Assembly (NCBI GenBank): GCA_016933045.1
Contig: JAFGBR010000050.1
Location: forward strand, 62,001 to 126,000
Origin: Marinilabiliaceae bacterium
GTDB lineage: Bacteria > Bacteroidota > Bacteroidia > Bacteroidales > Marinilabiliaceae
Direction: 5' to 3'
Length of the DNA: 64,000 bases
This document shows positions 1 through 10,300 of the stretch, one piece after another. Under the pieces are notes generated by a model. The model was given only the letters and a program-made list of their open reading frames with translations, had not been told where the DNA came from and searched no databases. A program made the translations under genes and the position numbers. Numbering within the stretch: the stretch's first letter is position 1; every line of letters begins with the position of its first letter.

Positions 1-281
1 ATGACATGGCCGACACTGCAGGTACACTTTGTAAAGCAGCAGATGTAATGATGGCCGAAGGTGCAAAAAGCGTAAGAGCATTTACGACACATCCGGTTTT
101 ATCGGGTAATGCTTATGAAAACATCGAAAAATCAGCTTTAACAGAATTATATGTTACCGATACTATTCCTTTACAAAAAGAAAGCTCTAAAATAAAAGTT
201 TTATCTGTAGCCCAGGTTTTAGCCGATACAATTGAAAAAGTTTACAATTATCAATCAATAAGCACTCAATTTATAAATTAA
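1..281 (+). CDS. prs: Ribose-phosphate pyrophosphokinase (PRPP synthetase), C-terminal part
   Basis: This is the last ~92 codons of a gene that begins before the window; the reading frame is open from base 3. PRPP synthetase transfers pyrophosphate from ATP to ribose 5-phosphate and supplies purine, pyrimidine, histidine, tryptophan and NAD synthesis. The visible part starts with the PRPP-binding loop (DMADTAGT), continues with an 'AFTTHPVLSGNAYENI' stretch and ends with the usual 'KVLSVAQVLADTI' helix, all typical of the family's C-terminal phosphoribosyltransferase-like domain. It is followed by rplY and pth, a housekeeping order often seen in related genomes. Confidence 0.93.
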   Translation, partial: DMADTAGTLCKAADVMMAEGAKSVRAFTTHPVLSGNAYENIEKSALTELYVTDTIPLQKESSKIKVLSVAQVLADTIEKVYNYQSISTQFIN

Positions 282-286
282 TTGCA

Positions 287-294
287 TAAATTTG
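287..294 (+). promoter_or_regulatory. Candidate -7 promoter element for rplY
   Basis: TAAATTTG matches the Bacteroidota -7 consensus TAnnTTTG. It lies just after the prs stop codon and would start a transcript near base 300, giving rplY a leader of about 80 bases. No clear -33 TTTG box is seen. Confidence 0.5.
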
Positions 295-299
295 CAGCC

Positions 300-357
300 G
301 CTCAATTTTGAGTGCCCGTGTAATGGGGAACAATGATTAATACTCATTGTTTTGAGT
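300..357 (+). promoter_or_regulatory. Structured leader of rplY with alternative pairings
   Basis: An 8-bp hairpin (AACAATGA 329-336 with TCATTGTT 344-351, 7-base loop) sits in the leader. CTCAA at 301-305 can pair either with TTGAG at 308-312 or with TTGAG at 352-356, the second choice closing around the 8-bp hairpin. This is drawn by eye without an energy calculation. Control of a ribosomal-protein gene by such a leader is plausible but inferred. Confidence 0.35.
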
Positions 358-378
358 AGCACATTAAAAATAAAACAA

Positions 379-948
379 ATGAAAACAATTGAATTAACAG
401 CATCAAAAAGAAGTGATGTTGGAAAAAGCTCAACCAAGCAGTTAAGAAAAAACGAACAAGTACCTTGCGTACTTTATGGTGGTAAAGAAACTATTCACTT
501 TGCAGCACCTACAAAATCATTTAACAAATTAATCTTTACTCCTAATGTTTACATCATTAGCTTAAACATTGACGACCAAAAGGTTAATGCTATTATTAAG
601 GATATTCAATATCATCCTGTATCTGATGAAGTTCAACACATTGATTTTCTTCAGATTTCCGATGACAAACCTGTTACTATTGAAATCCCTGTTAAATTAA
701 ATGGATTTGCCGAAGGTGTAAAAGCAGGTGGTAAACTTCAGCTTGAAATGAGAAAATTAAGGGTAAAAGGATTATCTAAATATTTACCTGACACTCTTGA
801 TATTGACATTAATAATTTAGGATTGGGTAAAACAATCAAGGTTGGTCAATTAGAATTTGACAATCTTGAACTATTAAATGCTAAAAATGCTGTTGTTGTT
901 GCAGTTAAATTAACACGTGCTGCTCGTGCTGCTCAACAAAACGGATAA
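379..948 (+). CDS. rplY: Ribosomal protein L25, long CTC form
   Basis: bL25 binds 5S rRNA in the central protuberance of the large ribosomal subunit. The 189-residue product has the N-terminal L25 beta-barrel ('SDVGKSSTKQLRKNEQVPCVLYGG', split here only for description) at about residues 1-90 and the extra C-terminal domain of the long, general-stress-protein CTC type at about 95-180. ATG at 379 is preferred to an upstream TTG at 352 because it fits the family N-terminus and lies past the leader hairpin. A strong terminator follows the gene. Confidence 0.93.
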   Translation: MKTIELTASKRSDVGKSSTKQLRKNEQVPCVLYGGKETIHFAAPTKSFNKLIFTPNVYIISLNIDDQKVNAIIKDIQYHPVSDEVQHIDFLQISDDKPVTIEIPVKLNGFAEGVKAGGKLQLEMRKLRVKGLSKYLPDTLDIDINNLGLGKTIKVGQLEFDNLELLNAKNAVVVAVKLTRAARAAQQNG

Positions 949-965
949 TAGAATTTGCAAAATTT

Positions 966-998
966 AAAAAATCCCGGTTCATAGCCGGGATTTTTTAT
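966..998 (+). terminator. Intrinsic terminator after rplY
   Basis: A 12-bp stem (966-977 with 985-996, core ATCCCGG/CCGGGAT) with a 7-base loop ends in a T-rich tract. It closes the prs-rplY unit and separates it from pth. Confidence 0.85.
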
Positions 999-1101
999 TT
1001 CATTCAAAGCATTGTATTTTTATCGCCTAAAATAACTTCACATCACCATGAGTTGGTTTGCACATTATTTTCAAAAAAACGCAAAAAGAACATCAAACAA
1101 T

Positions 1102-1665
1102 ATGAAGTATTTAATAGTTGGACTGGGCAATATTGGATCAGAATATACAAATACAAGACACAATATAGGCTTTGACATTTTAAATATACTTGCAGAAAAT
1201 GAAGGTCTCAATTTCGAAGAAAAAAGATATGGATCAGTATGCACCTATCGCCATAAAGGACGACAATTTATCTTACTAAAACCAAATACCTATATGAACC
1301 TAAGCGGTAAATCTGTTCACTATTGGATGACAACAGAAAAAATACCACTTGAAAATGTATTAATACTAGTCGATGATTTAGCTTTGCCTTTTGGCACACT
1401 TCGAATAAAACCCAAAGGTAGTGATGCTGGACATAACGGCCTAAAAAACATACAACAAACACTTGGGCATAATAATTATTGCAGACTACGATTCGGACTT
1501 GGCGATAATTTCCCCAAAGGACGTCAAATTGAATATGTTTTAGGCGAATGGTCAAAAGATGAAAAAGATGCGCTCAAAGATCGTATTAACATCGCTATTG
1601 ATATGATTAAAAGCTTTGGAACTATTGGCTTACAACAAACAATGACCAACTTTAACAATAAATAA
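1102..1665 (+). CDS. pth: Peptidyl-tRNA hydrolase
   Basis: Pth cleaves the ester bond of peptidyl-tRNAs that drop off ribosomes, recycling tRNA in the cytoplasm. Starting at ATG 1102 the protein is 187 residues, normal for the bacterial family, with '[11 protein letters not shown]' at the N-terminus. The catalytic His20 lies in TRHNIGF, the partner Asp91 in VDDLALPFG, and the tRNA-binding Asn residues in YMNLSG and AGHNG. An in-frame ATG at 1048 would add 18 unconserved residues and is not favoured. The next gene, hslR, starts two bases after the stop codon, so the two are probably cotranscribed. Confidence 0.95.
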   Translation: MKYLIVGLGNIGSEYTNTRHNIGFDILNILAENEGLNFEEKRYGSVCTYRHKGRQFILLKPNTYMNLSGKSVHYWMTTEKIPLENVLILVDDLALPFGTLRIKPKGSDAGHNGLKNIQQTLGHNNYCRLRFGLGDNFPKGRQIEYVLGEWSKDEKDALKDRINIAIDMIKSFGTIGLQQTMTNFNNK

Positions 1666-1667
1666 TA

Positions 1668-2060
1668 ATGGAACAGGCCACTGAAATTAGAATTGATAAA
1701 TATCTTTGGGCTGTAAGACTTTACAAAACAAGAAGCCTCGCTACTGAAGCCTGTCAAAAAGGAAAAGTTTTACTTAACGATCAACTTACTAAACCTTCGC
1801 GAACAGTTAAAAAAAACGATCTTATTTCTATTAAAATGCCGCCAATAATTAAAACATATAAAATTATTAAATTGGCTAAAAATCGAATGGGTGCCAAACT
1901 GGTCATTGAACATATTGAAGACATAACCCCACAAGGGCAAATTGAAATTCTTGAGATGGCAAAGATGGCTTCCTCTATGGGGCGAAGAAAAGGCACTGGA
2001 CGTCCAACAAAAAAAGAAAGACGCGATTTGGAAGAATTATTAGATGGAGACTGGGAATAA
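1668..2060 (+). CDS. hslR: S4-domain RNA-binding protein, Hsp15 type
   Basis: In E. coli Hsp15 binds 50S subunits that carry a stranded peptidyl-tRNA, after premature dissociation of the ribosome. The 130-residue protein has an S4 RNA-binding domain at residues ~7-60 (IRIDKYLWAVRLYKTRSLA ... GKVLLNDQLTKPSRTVKKND) and a basic tail with 'GRRKGTGRPTKKERR', as in the family. It follows pth by two bases; both products deal with peptidyl-tRNA or stalled ribosomes, which makes the pairing functionally sensible. The exact role in this phylum is inferred from the family. Confidence 0.88.
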   Translation: MEQATEIRIDKYLWAVRLYKTRSLATEACQKGKVLLNDQLTKPSRTVKKNDLISIKMPPIIKTYKIIKLAKNRMGAKLVIEHIEDITPQGQIEILEMAKMASSMGRRKGTGRPTKKERRDLEELLDGDWE

Positions 2061-2071
2061 ATTATTTGATA

Positions 2072-2620
2072 ATGATTATAGCTAAACAAAAAAGAGACGA
2101 AAATATTATTGAGTACATTCTGTACATGTGGCAAATCGAAGATTTAATTCGCGCCAATAATTTCAACATGAAAAAAATCGATCAGAATATAATCTCTCAA
2201 TACAAAAATTTAGATGCCGACAAAACTTTAGAAGTGCGCTACTGGTGGGAAAACCTTGTTGAAATGATGAAAAACGAAAAAAAAGAATTATCAGGTCATT
2301 TACAGGTTAATATTAATATGGTTAACGATGCAAACCAACTACATATAAAACTCATTAAACAACCCAAAGAAATATCATACATCAAAGCATTCCAGGCTGC
2401 AATACCCATGATTCATGATTTTGAAATGAAAAGTGCTGCTCCATTCTACAACGATATTGAACTTTGCCTTACAGCAATTTACAGCTCTTACTTGCTTAAA
2501 TTGCAAAAAAAAGAGATTTCAGAAGCTACTACACATGCAATAAAAACATTTAGCCGTTTCCTTGCCATTCTTGCACAAAAATACAAACTCGACAGCGAAG
2601 GCAAATTAGAAATAGACTAA
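2072..2620 (+). CDS. DUF4924 family protein
   Basis: This 182-residue protein resembles the DUF4924 family, recognised from its opening 'MIIAKQKRDENIIEYILYMW' followed by 'QIEDLIRAN'. It looks all-helical and soluble, with no signal peptide or membrane segment. A run of charged helices (residues ~25-75) precedes a central 'QLHIKLIKQPKEISY' segment. The function is unknown. ATG 2072 is chosen over a TTG six bases upstream because of the family N-terminus. It follows hslR by 11 bases and probably belongs to the same transcript. Confidence 0.75.
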   Translation: MIIAKQKRDENIIEYILYMWQIEDLIRANNFNMKKIDQNIISQYKNLDADKTLEVRYWWENLVEMMKNEKKELSGHLQVNINMVNDANQLHIKLIKQPKEISYIKAFQAAIPMIHDFEMKSAAPFYNDIELCLTAIYSSYLLKLQKKEISEATTHAIKTFSRFLAILAQKYKLDSEGKLEID

Positions 2621-2707
2621 TAAACTTAGCACTTACAATTAATCATCTTTCATATTTATGCTATATTATTCACTAAAAAACATTATTTAATGTCTCGAAC
2701 ATTTTAT

Positions 2708-2715
2708 TAGATTTG
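2708..2715 (+). promoter_or_regulatory. Candidate -7 promoter element for the XRE-cupin gene
   Basis: TAGATTTG fits TAnnTTTG, with a weak TTTA at 2686-2689 in the -33 position (18-base spacing). Transcription would start about 20 bases before the ATG at 2742. Confidence 0.5.
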
Positions 2716-2741
2716 TTTATTTCAACTCTAATAAAACAGAT

Positions 2742-3311
2742 ATGAATACATTTAATGCCGGTTCGAAAATTAAAGAAATTAGACAATTAAAAAATATTTC
2801 AATTGACGAACTCGCCTCACGAAGCGGACTTGACATCAATCAAATCGAAATGATTGAATCAGGTTCAATAATGCCATCAATAGCTCCTATTATTAAAATT
2901 GCAAGAGCATTATCTGTTCGCCCCGGTACTTTTTTAGATGACGAAGACACTATTGGCCCTATAATTACAAAGTCTGATGAAAAAACTGAAGGAACAAGCT
3001 TCTCATCTACAAACATAAATAATACAAATCTTAGTTTTTTCCCACTTGCAAATGGGAAAAGCGGACGTCACATGGAACCCTTTATTATCCACGTTACCCC
3101 AACAAAAAACAATATCGAATTATCATCAACACACGAAGGTGAAGAATTTATTTATGTTATAAGTGGCTCTATCGAAATAAAATATGGTAATGACACATTT
3201 ATTCTTAATACCGGAGACAGCATTTATTACGACTCAATTATTAATCACAAAGTAATAGCAGCAAACCAAAGCTCAGCAACAATATTAGCTGTTGTTTATA
3301 TTCCCGAATAA
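2742..3311 (+). CDS. XRE-family transcriptional regulator with C-terminal cupin domain
   Basis: The 189-residue protein has an XRE helix-turn-helix at residues ~8-62 (KIKEIRQLKNISIDELASRSGLD, described in two halves around the turn) and a cupin_2 beta-barrel at ~105-187 (THEGEEFIYVISGSIEI ... LNTGDSIYYDSIINHKV). In such proteins the cupin is thought to sense a small ligand and adjust DNA binding. It lies 33 bases before an acyl-CoA ligase gene on the same strand, so it probably controls that gene and itself. The ligand is not known; an acyl-CoA or organic acid is a guess from the neighbour. Confidence 0.88.
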   Translation: MNTFNAGSKIKEIRQLKNISIDELASRSGLDINQIEMIESGSIMPSIAPIIKIARALSVRPGTFLDDEDTIGPIITKSDEKTEGTSFSSTNINNTNLSFFPLANGKSGRHMEPFIIHVTPTKNNIELSSTHEGEEFIYVISGSIEIKYGNDTFILNTGDSIYYDSIINHKVIAANQSSATILAVVYIPE

Positions 3312-3344
3312 GCCGTTTCATTAGTAAATTAAAACTATCACTTC

Positions 3345-4997
3345 ATGCAATTAATAGAAACAACCATAGGTGATTTCATCGAAAAATGGGCCAAAGAAAC
3401 ACCCAATCACAATTTCATTATCTATGCCGACAGAGGTCTAAAATATACATATTCAGAATTCAATAAAAGAGTCGATGACTTAGCAAAAGGACTTCTTTCA
3501 ATTGGTATTAAAAGGGACGATCATGTTGGTATTTGGGCAACTAATGTACCCGACTGGCTAACATTCACCTTTGCCACTGCAAAAATTGGAGCCGTTTTAG
3601 TTACTATTAATACCAATTATAAAGTTCATGAACTAGCTTACCTCATGAAAAATGCCGACCTAAACACTATTTGCCTTATTGATGGCTGGCGCGATAGCGA
3701 TTATGTTGACATGATTTACGAACTGGTTCCCGAATTAAAAACGCAACAACGAGGATATCTGAGAAGTGAAAAATTCCCCCGTCTTAAAAACGTCATCTTC
3801 ATTGGACAGGAGAAACACAAAGGAATGTATAATACCCCTGAGATACTTCTATTAGGCAAACACACCTCTAATTCAATTTTTGAGAATGCAAAACAGAACC
3901 TTAACTGTAACGATGTTATTAATATGCAATACACATCGGGCACTACCGGTTTCCCTAAAGGGGTTATGCTTACTCACACAAATATTGTAAACAATGGATT
4001 TTGGATTGGAGAATGCCAAAAATTTTCAAATGATGATATAGTATGCCTTCCCCCTCCTCTATTTCACTGTTTCGGTTTAGTATTAGGCATTATGGCAATA
4101 TTAACACATGGAGCTACTGTTGTAATGATTGAAACTTTCGACCCTTTAATAGTTCTTGCTTCAGTTCAAAAAGCCAAATGCACTGCCTTATATGGAGTTC
4201 CTACCATGTTTATTGCCGAACTTAACCATCCTATGTTCGATATGTTCGATCTTAGCTCGCTTAGAACTGGTATTATGGCCGGATCTCCATGCCCAATTGA
4301 AACCATGCGACAAGTTATTGACAAAATGCACATGAAAGATGTTACAATTGCATACGGTTTAACGGAGGCTTCTCCGGTTATAACACAAACTCGCGTTGAC
4401 GATAACATTGAAGTAAAAGTTAGCACTGTTGGCCGCGAATTACCAGGTATTGAAGTAAAAATAATTAACCCCGATACTGGTGAAGAACAACCCGTTGGTC
4501 AACAAGGTGAATTATGCTGCCGCGGATATAATGTAATGAAAGGATATTATAACAACCCCAAAGCCACAAACGAAACAATTGAAAAAGATGGTTGGCTTCA
4601 TTCGGGCGATTTAGCTGTAAAAACCGAAGATGGAAATTATAAGATAACAGGTCGTATTAAAGATATGATTATTCGAGGAGGTGAAAATATTTATCCTCGT
4701 GAAATTGAGGAGTTTCTATATCAAATGCCCGAAATAAAGGATGTTCAAATTGTAGGTGTTCCTAGTCCAAAATACGGAGAACAGGTTGGTGCTTTCATTA
4801 TTCTTCACGAAAACAAAAACCTTACCGAAGATGAAGTAATGGATTTTTGCAGAGGAAAAATATCTCGTTTTAAAATCCCCAAATACATCTTTTTTATTGA
4901 TTCATACCCTATGACTGCTAGTGGTAAAATTCAAAAATACCAACTACGCAACATTAGCACTAAACTACTAAAAGATAAAGGAATAGAAATAATTTAA
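3345..4997 (+). CDS. AMP-dependent acyl-CoA synthetase
   Basis: ANL-superfamily ligases activate a carboxylic acid with ATP to an acyl-AMP and then transfer it to CoA. The 550-residue protein has the ATP loop [12 protein letters not shown] (~residue 196), the YGLTEASP motif, GWLHSGDLA with the adenosine-binding Asp, the hinge region before [12 protein letters not shown], and the catalytic lysine in TASGKIQKY near the C-terminus. Length and motifs fit medium/long-chain fatty acyl-CoA ligases, but the substrate cannot be read from the sequence. It is paired with the upstream XRE-cupin gene and followed by a terminator. Confidence 0.92.
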   Translation: MQLIETTIGDFIEKWAKETPNHNFIIYADRGLKYTYSEFNKRVDDLAKGLLSIGIKRDDHVGIWATNVPDWLTFTFATAKIGAVLVTINTNYKVHELAYLMKNADLNTICLIDGWRDSDYVDMIYELVPELKTQQRGYLRSEKFPRLKNVIFIGQEKHKGMYNTPEILLLGKHTSNSIFENAKQNLNCNDVINMQYTSGTTGFPKGVMLTHTNIVNNGFWIGECQKFSNDDIVCLPPPLFHCFGLVLGIMAILTHGATVVMIETFDPLIVLASVQKAKCTALYGVPTMFIAELNHPMFDMFDLSSLRTGIMAGSPCPIETMRQVIDKMHMKDVTIAYGLTEASPVITQTRVDDNIEVKVSTVGRELPGIEVKIINPDTGEEQPVGQQGELCCRGYNVMKGYYNNPKATNETIEKDGWLHSGDLAVKTEDGNYKITGRIKDMIIRGGENIYPREIEEFLYQMPEIKDVQIVGVPSPKYGEQVGAFIILHENKNLTEDEVMDFCRGKISRFKIPKYIFFIDSYPMTASGKIQKYQLRNISTKLLKDKGIEII

Positions 4998-5037
4998 AAA
5001 AAGGAGGTATCTCAATATCTGAGAAATCTCCTTTTTT
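4998..5037. terminator. Bidirectional terminator between the acyl-CoA ligase and dsbD
   Basis: AAAAAGGAG at 4998-5006 pairs with CTCCTTTTT at 5028-5036, and an inner TCTCA/TGAGA stem (5010-5014 with 5020-5024) stacks inside it. A- and T-tracts on opposite sides let it serve the two converging genes. Confidence 0.8.
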
Positions 5038-5055
5038 AACACTCAAAATATATTT

Positions 5056-7170
5056 TTACTTTATTGATAATTTATATTTTTCAACGCCTTCAATTAACCA
5101 TTTTTTATATGCAATAACATCTAGGTCGTAAGCTTTAAATGGCAACAATTCATTTTCATTACCATCGAGTATAACATAATGTGGCTGACTATTTCTGTGA
5201 AAACGGGTTATTTGAAAATCGCTCCATTTATTACCAATAGTCTTAATTTTTTTCCCTGTTGCCGGCGAAACATATTGTTGTTCCTTAGGCAAATCTGTTC
5301 GTAAATCTACATAAAGCGAAACTACAATATAATCGTTTGTCAAAATACTTTTTACTGCTTCGTCCGACCATACATTATCTTCCATTTTCCGACAATTAAC
5401 ACAACCTTTACCTGTAAAATCTAGCAATAATGGCTTTTTTACTTCATTAGCATATTTCAAAGCCTCATTATAATCATCAAAAACCAGAATACCTTGTGGT
5501 CCATAATGCATTCCATCGGGTAAACTATTATTATGTTGTACATTAAATCCAATATTTTTCGTCGATGATTCATTTCCTAATCCAAAAGGCGATTCAGCAT
5601 ATTCCTTAGGTGGAGGGAAACCACTAATCAGCTTTACCGGCGCACCCCACAACCCGGGAATTAAATAAATGGTAAAACCAAATACTATTAAAGCTAACAT
5701 AAACCTCGAAACAGGTATTCTTTCCAAAGGCGAATCATGTGGTAATTTTATTGCCCCTAATAAATAAAAACCCATTGCTCCAAAAATAGCAATCCATATA
5801 GCAATAAATATTTCACGCTCTAATATGTGAAGATCAAGAACCATATCGGCAATTGACAAAAATTTAAATGCAAACGCTAACTCAAGAAAACCAAGAACTA
5901 CTTTAACGGAGTTCAACCATCCACCTGATTTTGGCAATGAGTTCAAATAACCCGGAAATGCAGCAAAAAAGAAAAATGGAATGGCAATAGCCAGTGAAAA
6001 ACCCAGCATTCCTATTACCGGAGCCATACCTCCTTCGCGTGCCGCCTGAACTATTAAACCACCAACAATTGGACCTGTACACGAAAATGATACCAATGCC
6101 AATGTAAAAGCCATAAAAAATATTCCAATAAGACCTCCCTTATCTGCCTTTTTATCGGCAGCATTAACCCAACTACTTGGTAATACAATTTCAAATGCTC
6201 CAAAAAATGATATTGCAAAAACAATTAATAAAAGAGCAAAAAAGAGGTTGAAAATTGGATTTGTAGATAAAGCATTTAATGAATCAGCACCAAAAATTGC
6301 TGTCACAAATACTCCTAAAACCACATAAATAAGAACTATTGAAATACCATATATCAATGCATTCTTAATACCCGAAGCTCGACTATGACTTTGTTTTGTA
6401 AAAAAACTAACTGTCATTGGTATCATAGGAAAAACACACGGAGTTAACAGCGCCGCTAATCCCCCTAAAAAGGCTAAAAAAAAGATTGACCAATAACTTT
6501 CATGATTTTCCGACACACTATTATTTAACGTCATATCACCTAACTGTTCCTCCGCCTTCTCCTCAATTATTGTATCAACCTGAGTCAACAACTCTTTTTC
6601 ATTAACAACTTCATCTTGATCGGCATCATCTCTATGTACCCCACCTTTAATACTCAAATCTTCTTTTGGTGGAGTAGTTTCTGATAATTTCGATTTTTCA
6701 ACTTTTTTTGGTTTTATCGATATTGAAAATTCAGTAATATCGGGAGGCAAACATTGTTCATCGTTACAAAGCATAAATTCAACTTCTCCCTTTATTTCAA
6801 AAAAAGTTGGTTCTGATATTTTAATCTTTTGAATCAGTCGGGCTTTGTTTTCAAAATACCCCAATTCAATTTGAAACGAATTATCGAATTGAATTTTAGG
6901 TTTTGGTTGCTCAATAACTGATCCATCTAATTGAAACAAATCGCTTTTTATAAGTTTTAAACTAGTCGGAACAGGACCGTTCTCGGGCAAATATGCCGAA
7001 TATAAATGCCATCCTTCTTCAATTTCAGCATCAGCATATACTTCAATAGTTGAATTGTCTTTTTGACTATATGAAAACGTCCATTTAACAGGATTCTCAA
7101 CTTGTGCTACGGCTGAAAATGCAAATAATAAAAAGACTAACAGAGAAAAACCATTTTTCAAAAATCTCAT
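5056..7170 (-). CDS. dsbD: Thiol:disulfide interchange protein DsbD
   Basis: DsbD carries electrons from cytoplasmic thioredoxin across the inner membrane to periplasmic disulfide reductants. The 704-residue protein has a signal peptide (residues 1-22), an N-terminal alpha domain with a C-NDEQ-C cysteine pair at about residue 134-139, a charged linker, a transmembrane core of about eight helices with the redox motifs LLTPCVFP and SCTGP, and a C-terminal thioredoxin-fold domain with CVNC at about residue 590. All three redox pairs are present, so it should be functional. It ends at a shared terminator and has its own promoter upstream. Confidence 0.92.
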   Translation of the reverse strand: MRFLKNGFSLLVFLLFAFSAVAQVENPVKWTFSYSQKDNSTIEVYADAEIEEGWHLYSAYLPENGPVPTSLKLIKSDLFQLDGSVIEQPKPKIQFDNSFQIELGYFENKARLIQKIKISEPTFFEIKGEVEFMLCNDEQCLPPDITEFSISIKPKKVEKSKLSETTPPKEDLSIKGGVHRDDADQDEVVNEKELLTQVDTIIEEKAEEQLGDMTLNNSVSENHESYWSIFFLAFLGGLAALLTPCVFPMIPMTVSFFTKQSHSRASGIKNALIYGISIVLIYVVLGVFVTAIFGADSLNALSTNPIFNLFFALLLIVFAISFFGAFEIVLPSSWVNAADKKADKGGLIGIFFMAFTLALVSFSCTGPIVGGLIVQAAREGGMAPVIGMLGFSLAIAIPFFFFAAFPGYLNSLPKSGGWLNSVKVVLGFLELAFAFKFLSIADMVLDLHILEREIFIAIWIAIFGAMGFYLLGAIKLPHDSPLERIPVSRFMLALIVFGFTIYLIPGLWGAPVKLISGFPPPKEYAESPFGLGNESSTKNIGFNVQHNNSLPDGMHYGPQGILVFDDYNEALKYANEVKKPLLLDFTGKGCVNCRKMEDNVWSDEAVKSILTNDYIVVSLYVDLRTDLPKEQQYVSPATGKKIKTIGNKWSDFQITRFHRNSQPHYVILDGNENELLPFKAYDLDVIAYKKWLIEGVEKYKLSIK

Positions 7171-7213
7171 AATCGTATTTTTTTATCGAATTTAGCAATC
7201 AAGTGTTTAAAAA

Positions 7214-7221
7214 CAAATTTA
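7214..7221 (-). promoter_or_regulatory. Candidate -7 promoter element for dsbD
   Basis: On the minus strand this reads TAAATTTG (TAnnTTTG), with GTTG at 7243-7246 about 21 bases further upstream as a possible -33 box. The dsbD leader would be about 35 bases. Confidence 0.5.
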
Positions 7222-7343
7222 ATATTTACATATCTACATATTCAACTATTATGCCAGATGAAAATAGTATTTACCATAACACTTTGGTATGCCAACATGT
7301 CATATTCAAAAAACTGCAAATAATTACAATTACATAAACACCA

Positions 7344-10300
7344 TTACTTTTTATTTTTCAAATAAAACTCTTTAGGAGTACATCCAAACTCCGATTTAAA
7401 ACACTTTGAAAAATAACTCAAATTAGAAAAACCAACACTATACATTATTTCTGTCACATTGCCTTCATTATTTTTTAACATAATAGAAGCAGTTTTTATT
7501 CTGTATTTTTTTATCAATTCATTAGTTGATAAATTTGTAATTGATTTTATCTTCCGATACAAATGAGTCGAACTTATACCAATTTCTTCACTAATGAAAT
7601 CAACCGATAACTGATCATTAGACAAATTATTTTCGACAATGGTCATAACTTTTTTTAAAAAAACCTGATCATTATTTCTAACATCTTCGGGCTCATTTCT
7701 CGGATCCGCAAAGGTTAACCTGATAATATATTCCTGCAATTCTTTTTTTCGTGCTAATAATCGTTCAATGGTTGCCAACAAAATATTTTCATCAAACGGT
7801 TTGGTCATATATATATCGGCACCCGCCTGAACACCTTGCAACCTACTTTCATCATGCGTTTTGGCTGTAAGCAGAATAATGGGAATATGATTTGTCGAAG
7901 TATTATTTCTTATTTGCTGACAAAATGTAATGCCATCCATGCCAGGCATCATAATATCGCTAATAACAAGATCGGGTTGATTTTTTTTAATCATTTGCAA
8001 AGCATCACCACCTCTAATAAATGTTTGAATGTTATAAATCGGATTCAACGTTATTTCAATAAGTGATAATATATCGGGATTATCATCAACAGCTATTATA
8101 TTATATTTGTCAGGGTCAACAGTTAAAGCAATATGTTTACGGAATTTTTCTCTGTTTAACTTCTCATTAACTGGTTGTTCAACTAAATATACATTTAATG
8201 ATTCCGCTTTAAATGAAATAATAAAAGTTGTTGTTTCATTAGGGGTACTTAAAACATTGATAGTACCATTATGTAATTCAATATACTCTTTTGCAATCGT
8301 TAAACCCACTCCCGATCCCATTCCTTTATAATTTGAATCAGATTGATAAAAACGTTCAAATATTTTTTCCTTATCGGCAGGTTTAATTCCTTCCCCTTCA
8401 TTTTTTATCGATATAATTATTTCATCTTTTTCATATGGTATTGTTTTTATTTCTAAACTGAATATTATTTCACCATTCTCTTTTGTAAACTTAAATGCAT
8501 TCGACAACAAATTAAAAATCACAATAGAGAGTTTATCTTTATCAGCAGAAATAAAATATGACTCTATATCCGTATCAAACTGGTAATTATATCCGTATTT
8601 ATCGGCATAATCGCTATACATTTCATACAATTCATAGCAAAAAGATACAATTTCTATATTTTGAAGATGCAATGATATTTTACCAACCTCAATTTTTCTA
8701 AAATCGAGAATTTGATTAACAAGCCATAACAAACGTTGAGAATTTTTCTGTGCCAACGAAAGCATTTTAGCACTTTTTGAATCTAACAAATCACTTTTTA
8801 ATATCTGATTAATTGGCGATAAAATAAGATTCAACGGTGTTTTTAATTCATGACTAATATTGGTAAAAAAATGTTGCCTTGTTTTTATTAATGTTTCATT
8901 ATGCTCTTTTTCTAATTTTGTTATTCGAACCTCGTTAAGCATTTTTATCCTGAAAGTGTTAATCTTTAACACTATATATGTAATTGCAATTATTATAAAC
9001 AAATAAATAAATATAAAACCTTTTGAAAGCCATATAGATGGGAAAACCACAACCTTTAAATAAGCTTCATTTTCCAACCAAATACCATATCCATTGGTTC
9101 CTTTCACTCGAAACATATATTCATTAGCCGGTAAATTTGAATAAACTGCAAAATTTCTGTCTCCATTGGTATAATGCCATTCTTCATCGTATCCTTCAAG
9201 TTTATATGCATACATGTTGGTAAGAGGAAAAGAATAATCTAAAGAGCTAAACTCAAACAACACAGATTTATCACTCGATTTTAACTCTATACTTTTCAAA
9301 AAACTGACCGGGTAAGGTATATCAACCTCATTTAATAGCTCTTGAGCCCTGTTAAAAGGCCGATTATTAATCTCAACATGTGTAATATAAACAGGTATAT
9401 CTTCTTTAGGAAGCATAAATTTTGAAGGATCAATCTGTATATATCCATTATCACCACCAAACATTATTATTCCATCGGCATTAATAGAATTACAATTAGT
9501 ATAAAAACTTTTTATGGGTAAACTAGGATCCGTTGGCAAAAAAACCGGTAATGAATATTTTTTATTTAAATATACAATGGCATTATTTGTCGATGCCCAA
9601 ATCTGGTTATTTCTATCCTCTATAATACTTATTATATGAGTATCAACACCTTTTATCAGTGGGATTTTTTCAATAATTTCATTTTTTAAATTGTATTTAA
9701 TTAACAGGTTTTTGGCTCCAATCCATAACCCCATATCATTACTAACGTAAAGACATTCGATTGTTTTCCCTGAAGTATATTGGTATAAAGATTCTATTTC
9801 GGTATACTTATGGGTTTGGCTATTTATAAATCCAATTTTACTATTATTTTCAAACCAAATACGACTCCCGTCAAAAGTATATTTATCAGAACCAAAGTCA
9901 AGTACCTTACTAAACTTTAATGTATCGGGTTGTGATATATCGCCAAAAAGCTTAAATAACCCTCCTTCCCAAGCACTAACCCACATATTACCATCATTAT
10001 CCTGAAAAATTTTACTTATATAATTTGATGTTAATCCATTTTCCACTGATGCGGTAATTGAATACATTTTATTACTTTTTGTATCTAAAACATTTATACC
10101 CCCGGCTGTACCTATCCAAATACGACCATTTAGATCTTCATACAAAGCAAATATATTATTAAGTAAAAGTTGATTTGGTTTTGGATCATTAGTTGTAAAA
10201 CAATTAATATTCTGCGAATCTTTATTTCTCGACAACAAACCATGATCAGTTGCCATCCAAATAGTATTATCGCTACTTACTAATATTGATTTTATTTGAT

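Noticed and set aside
1268-1555. Minus-strand frame inside pth, and a similar one inside hslR (1781-2134)
   Set aside because: Both lie wholly or mainly within well-supported plus-strand genes and have no family features.
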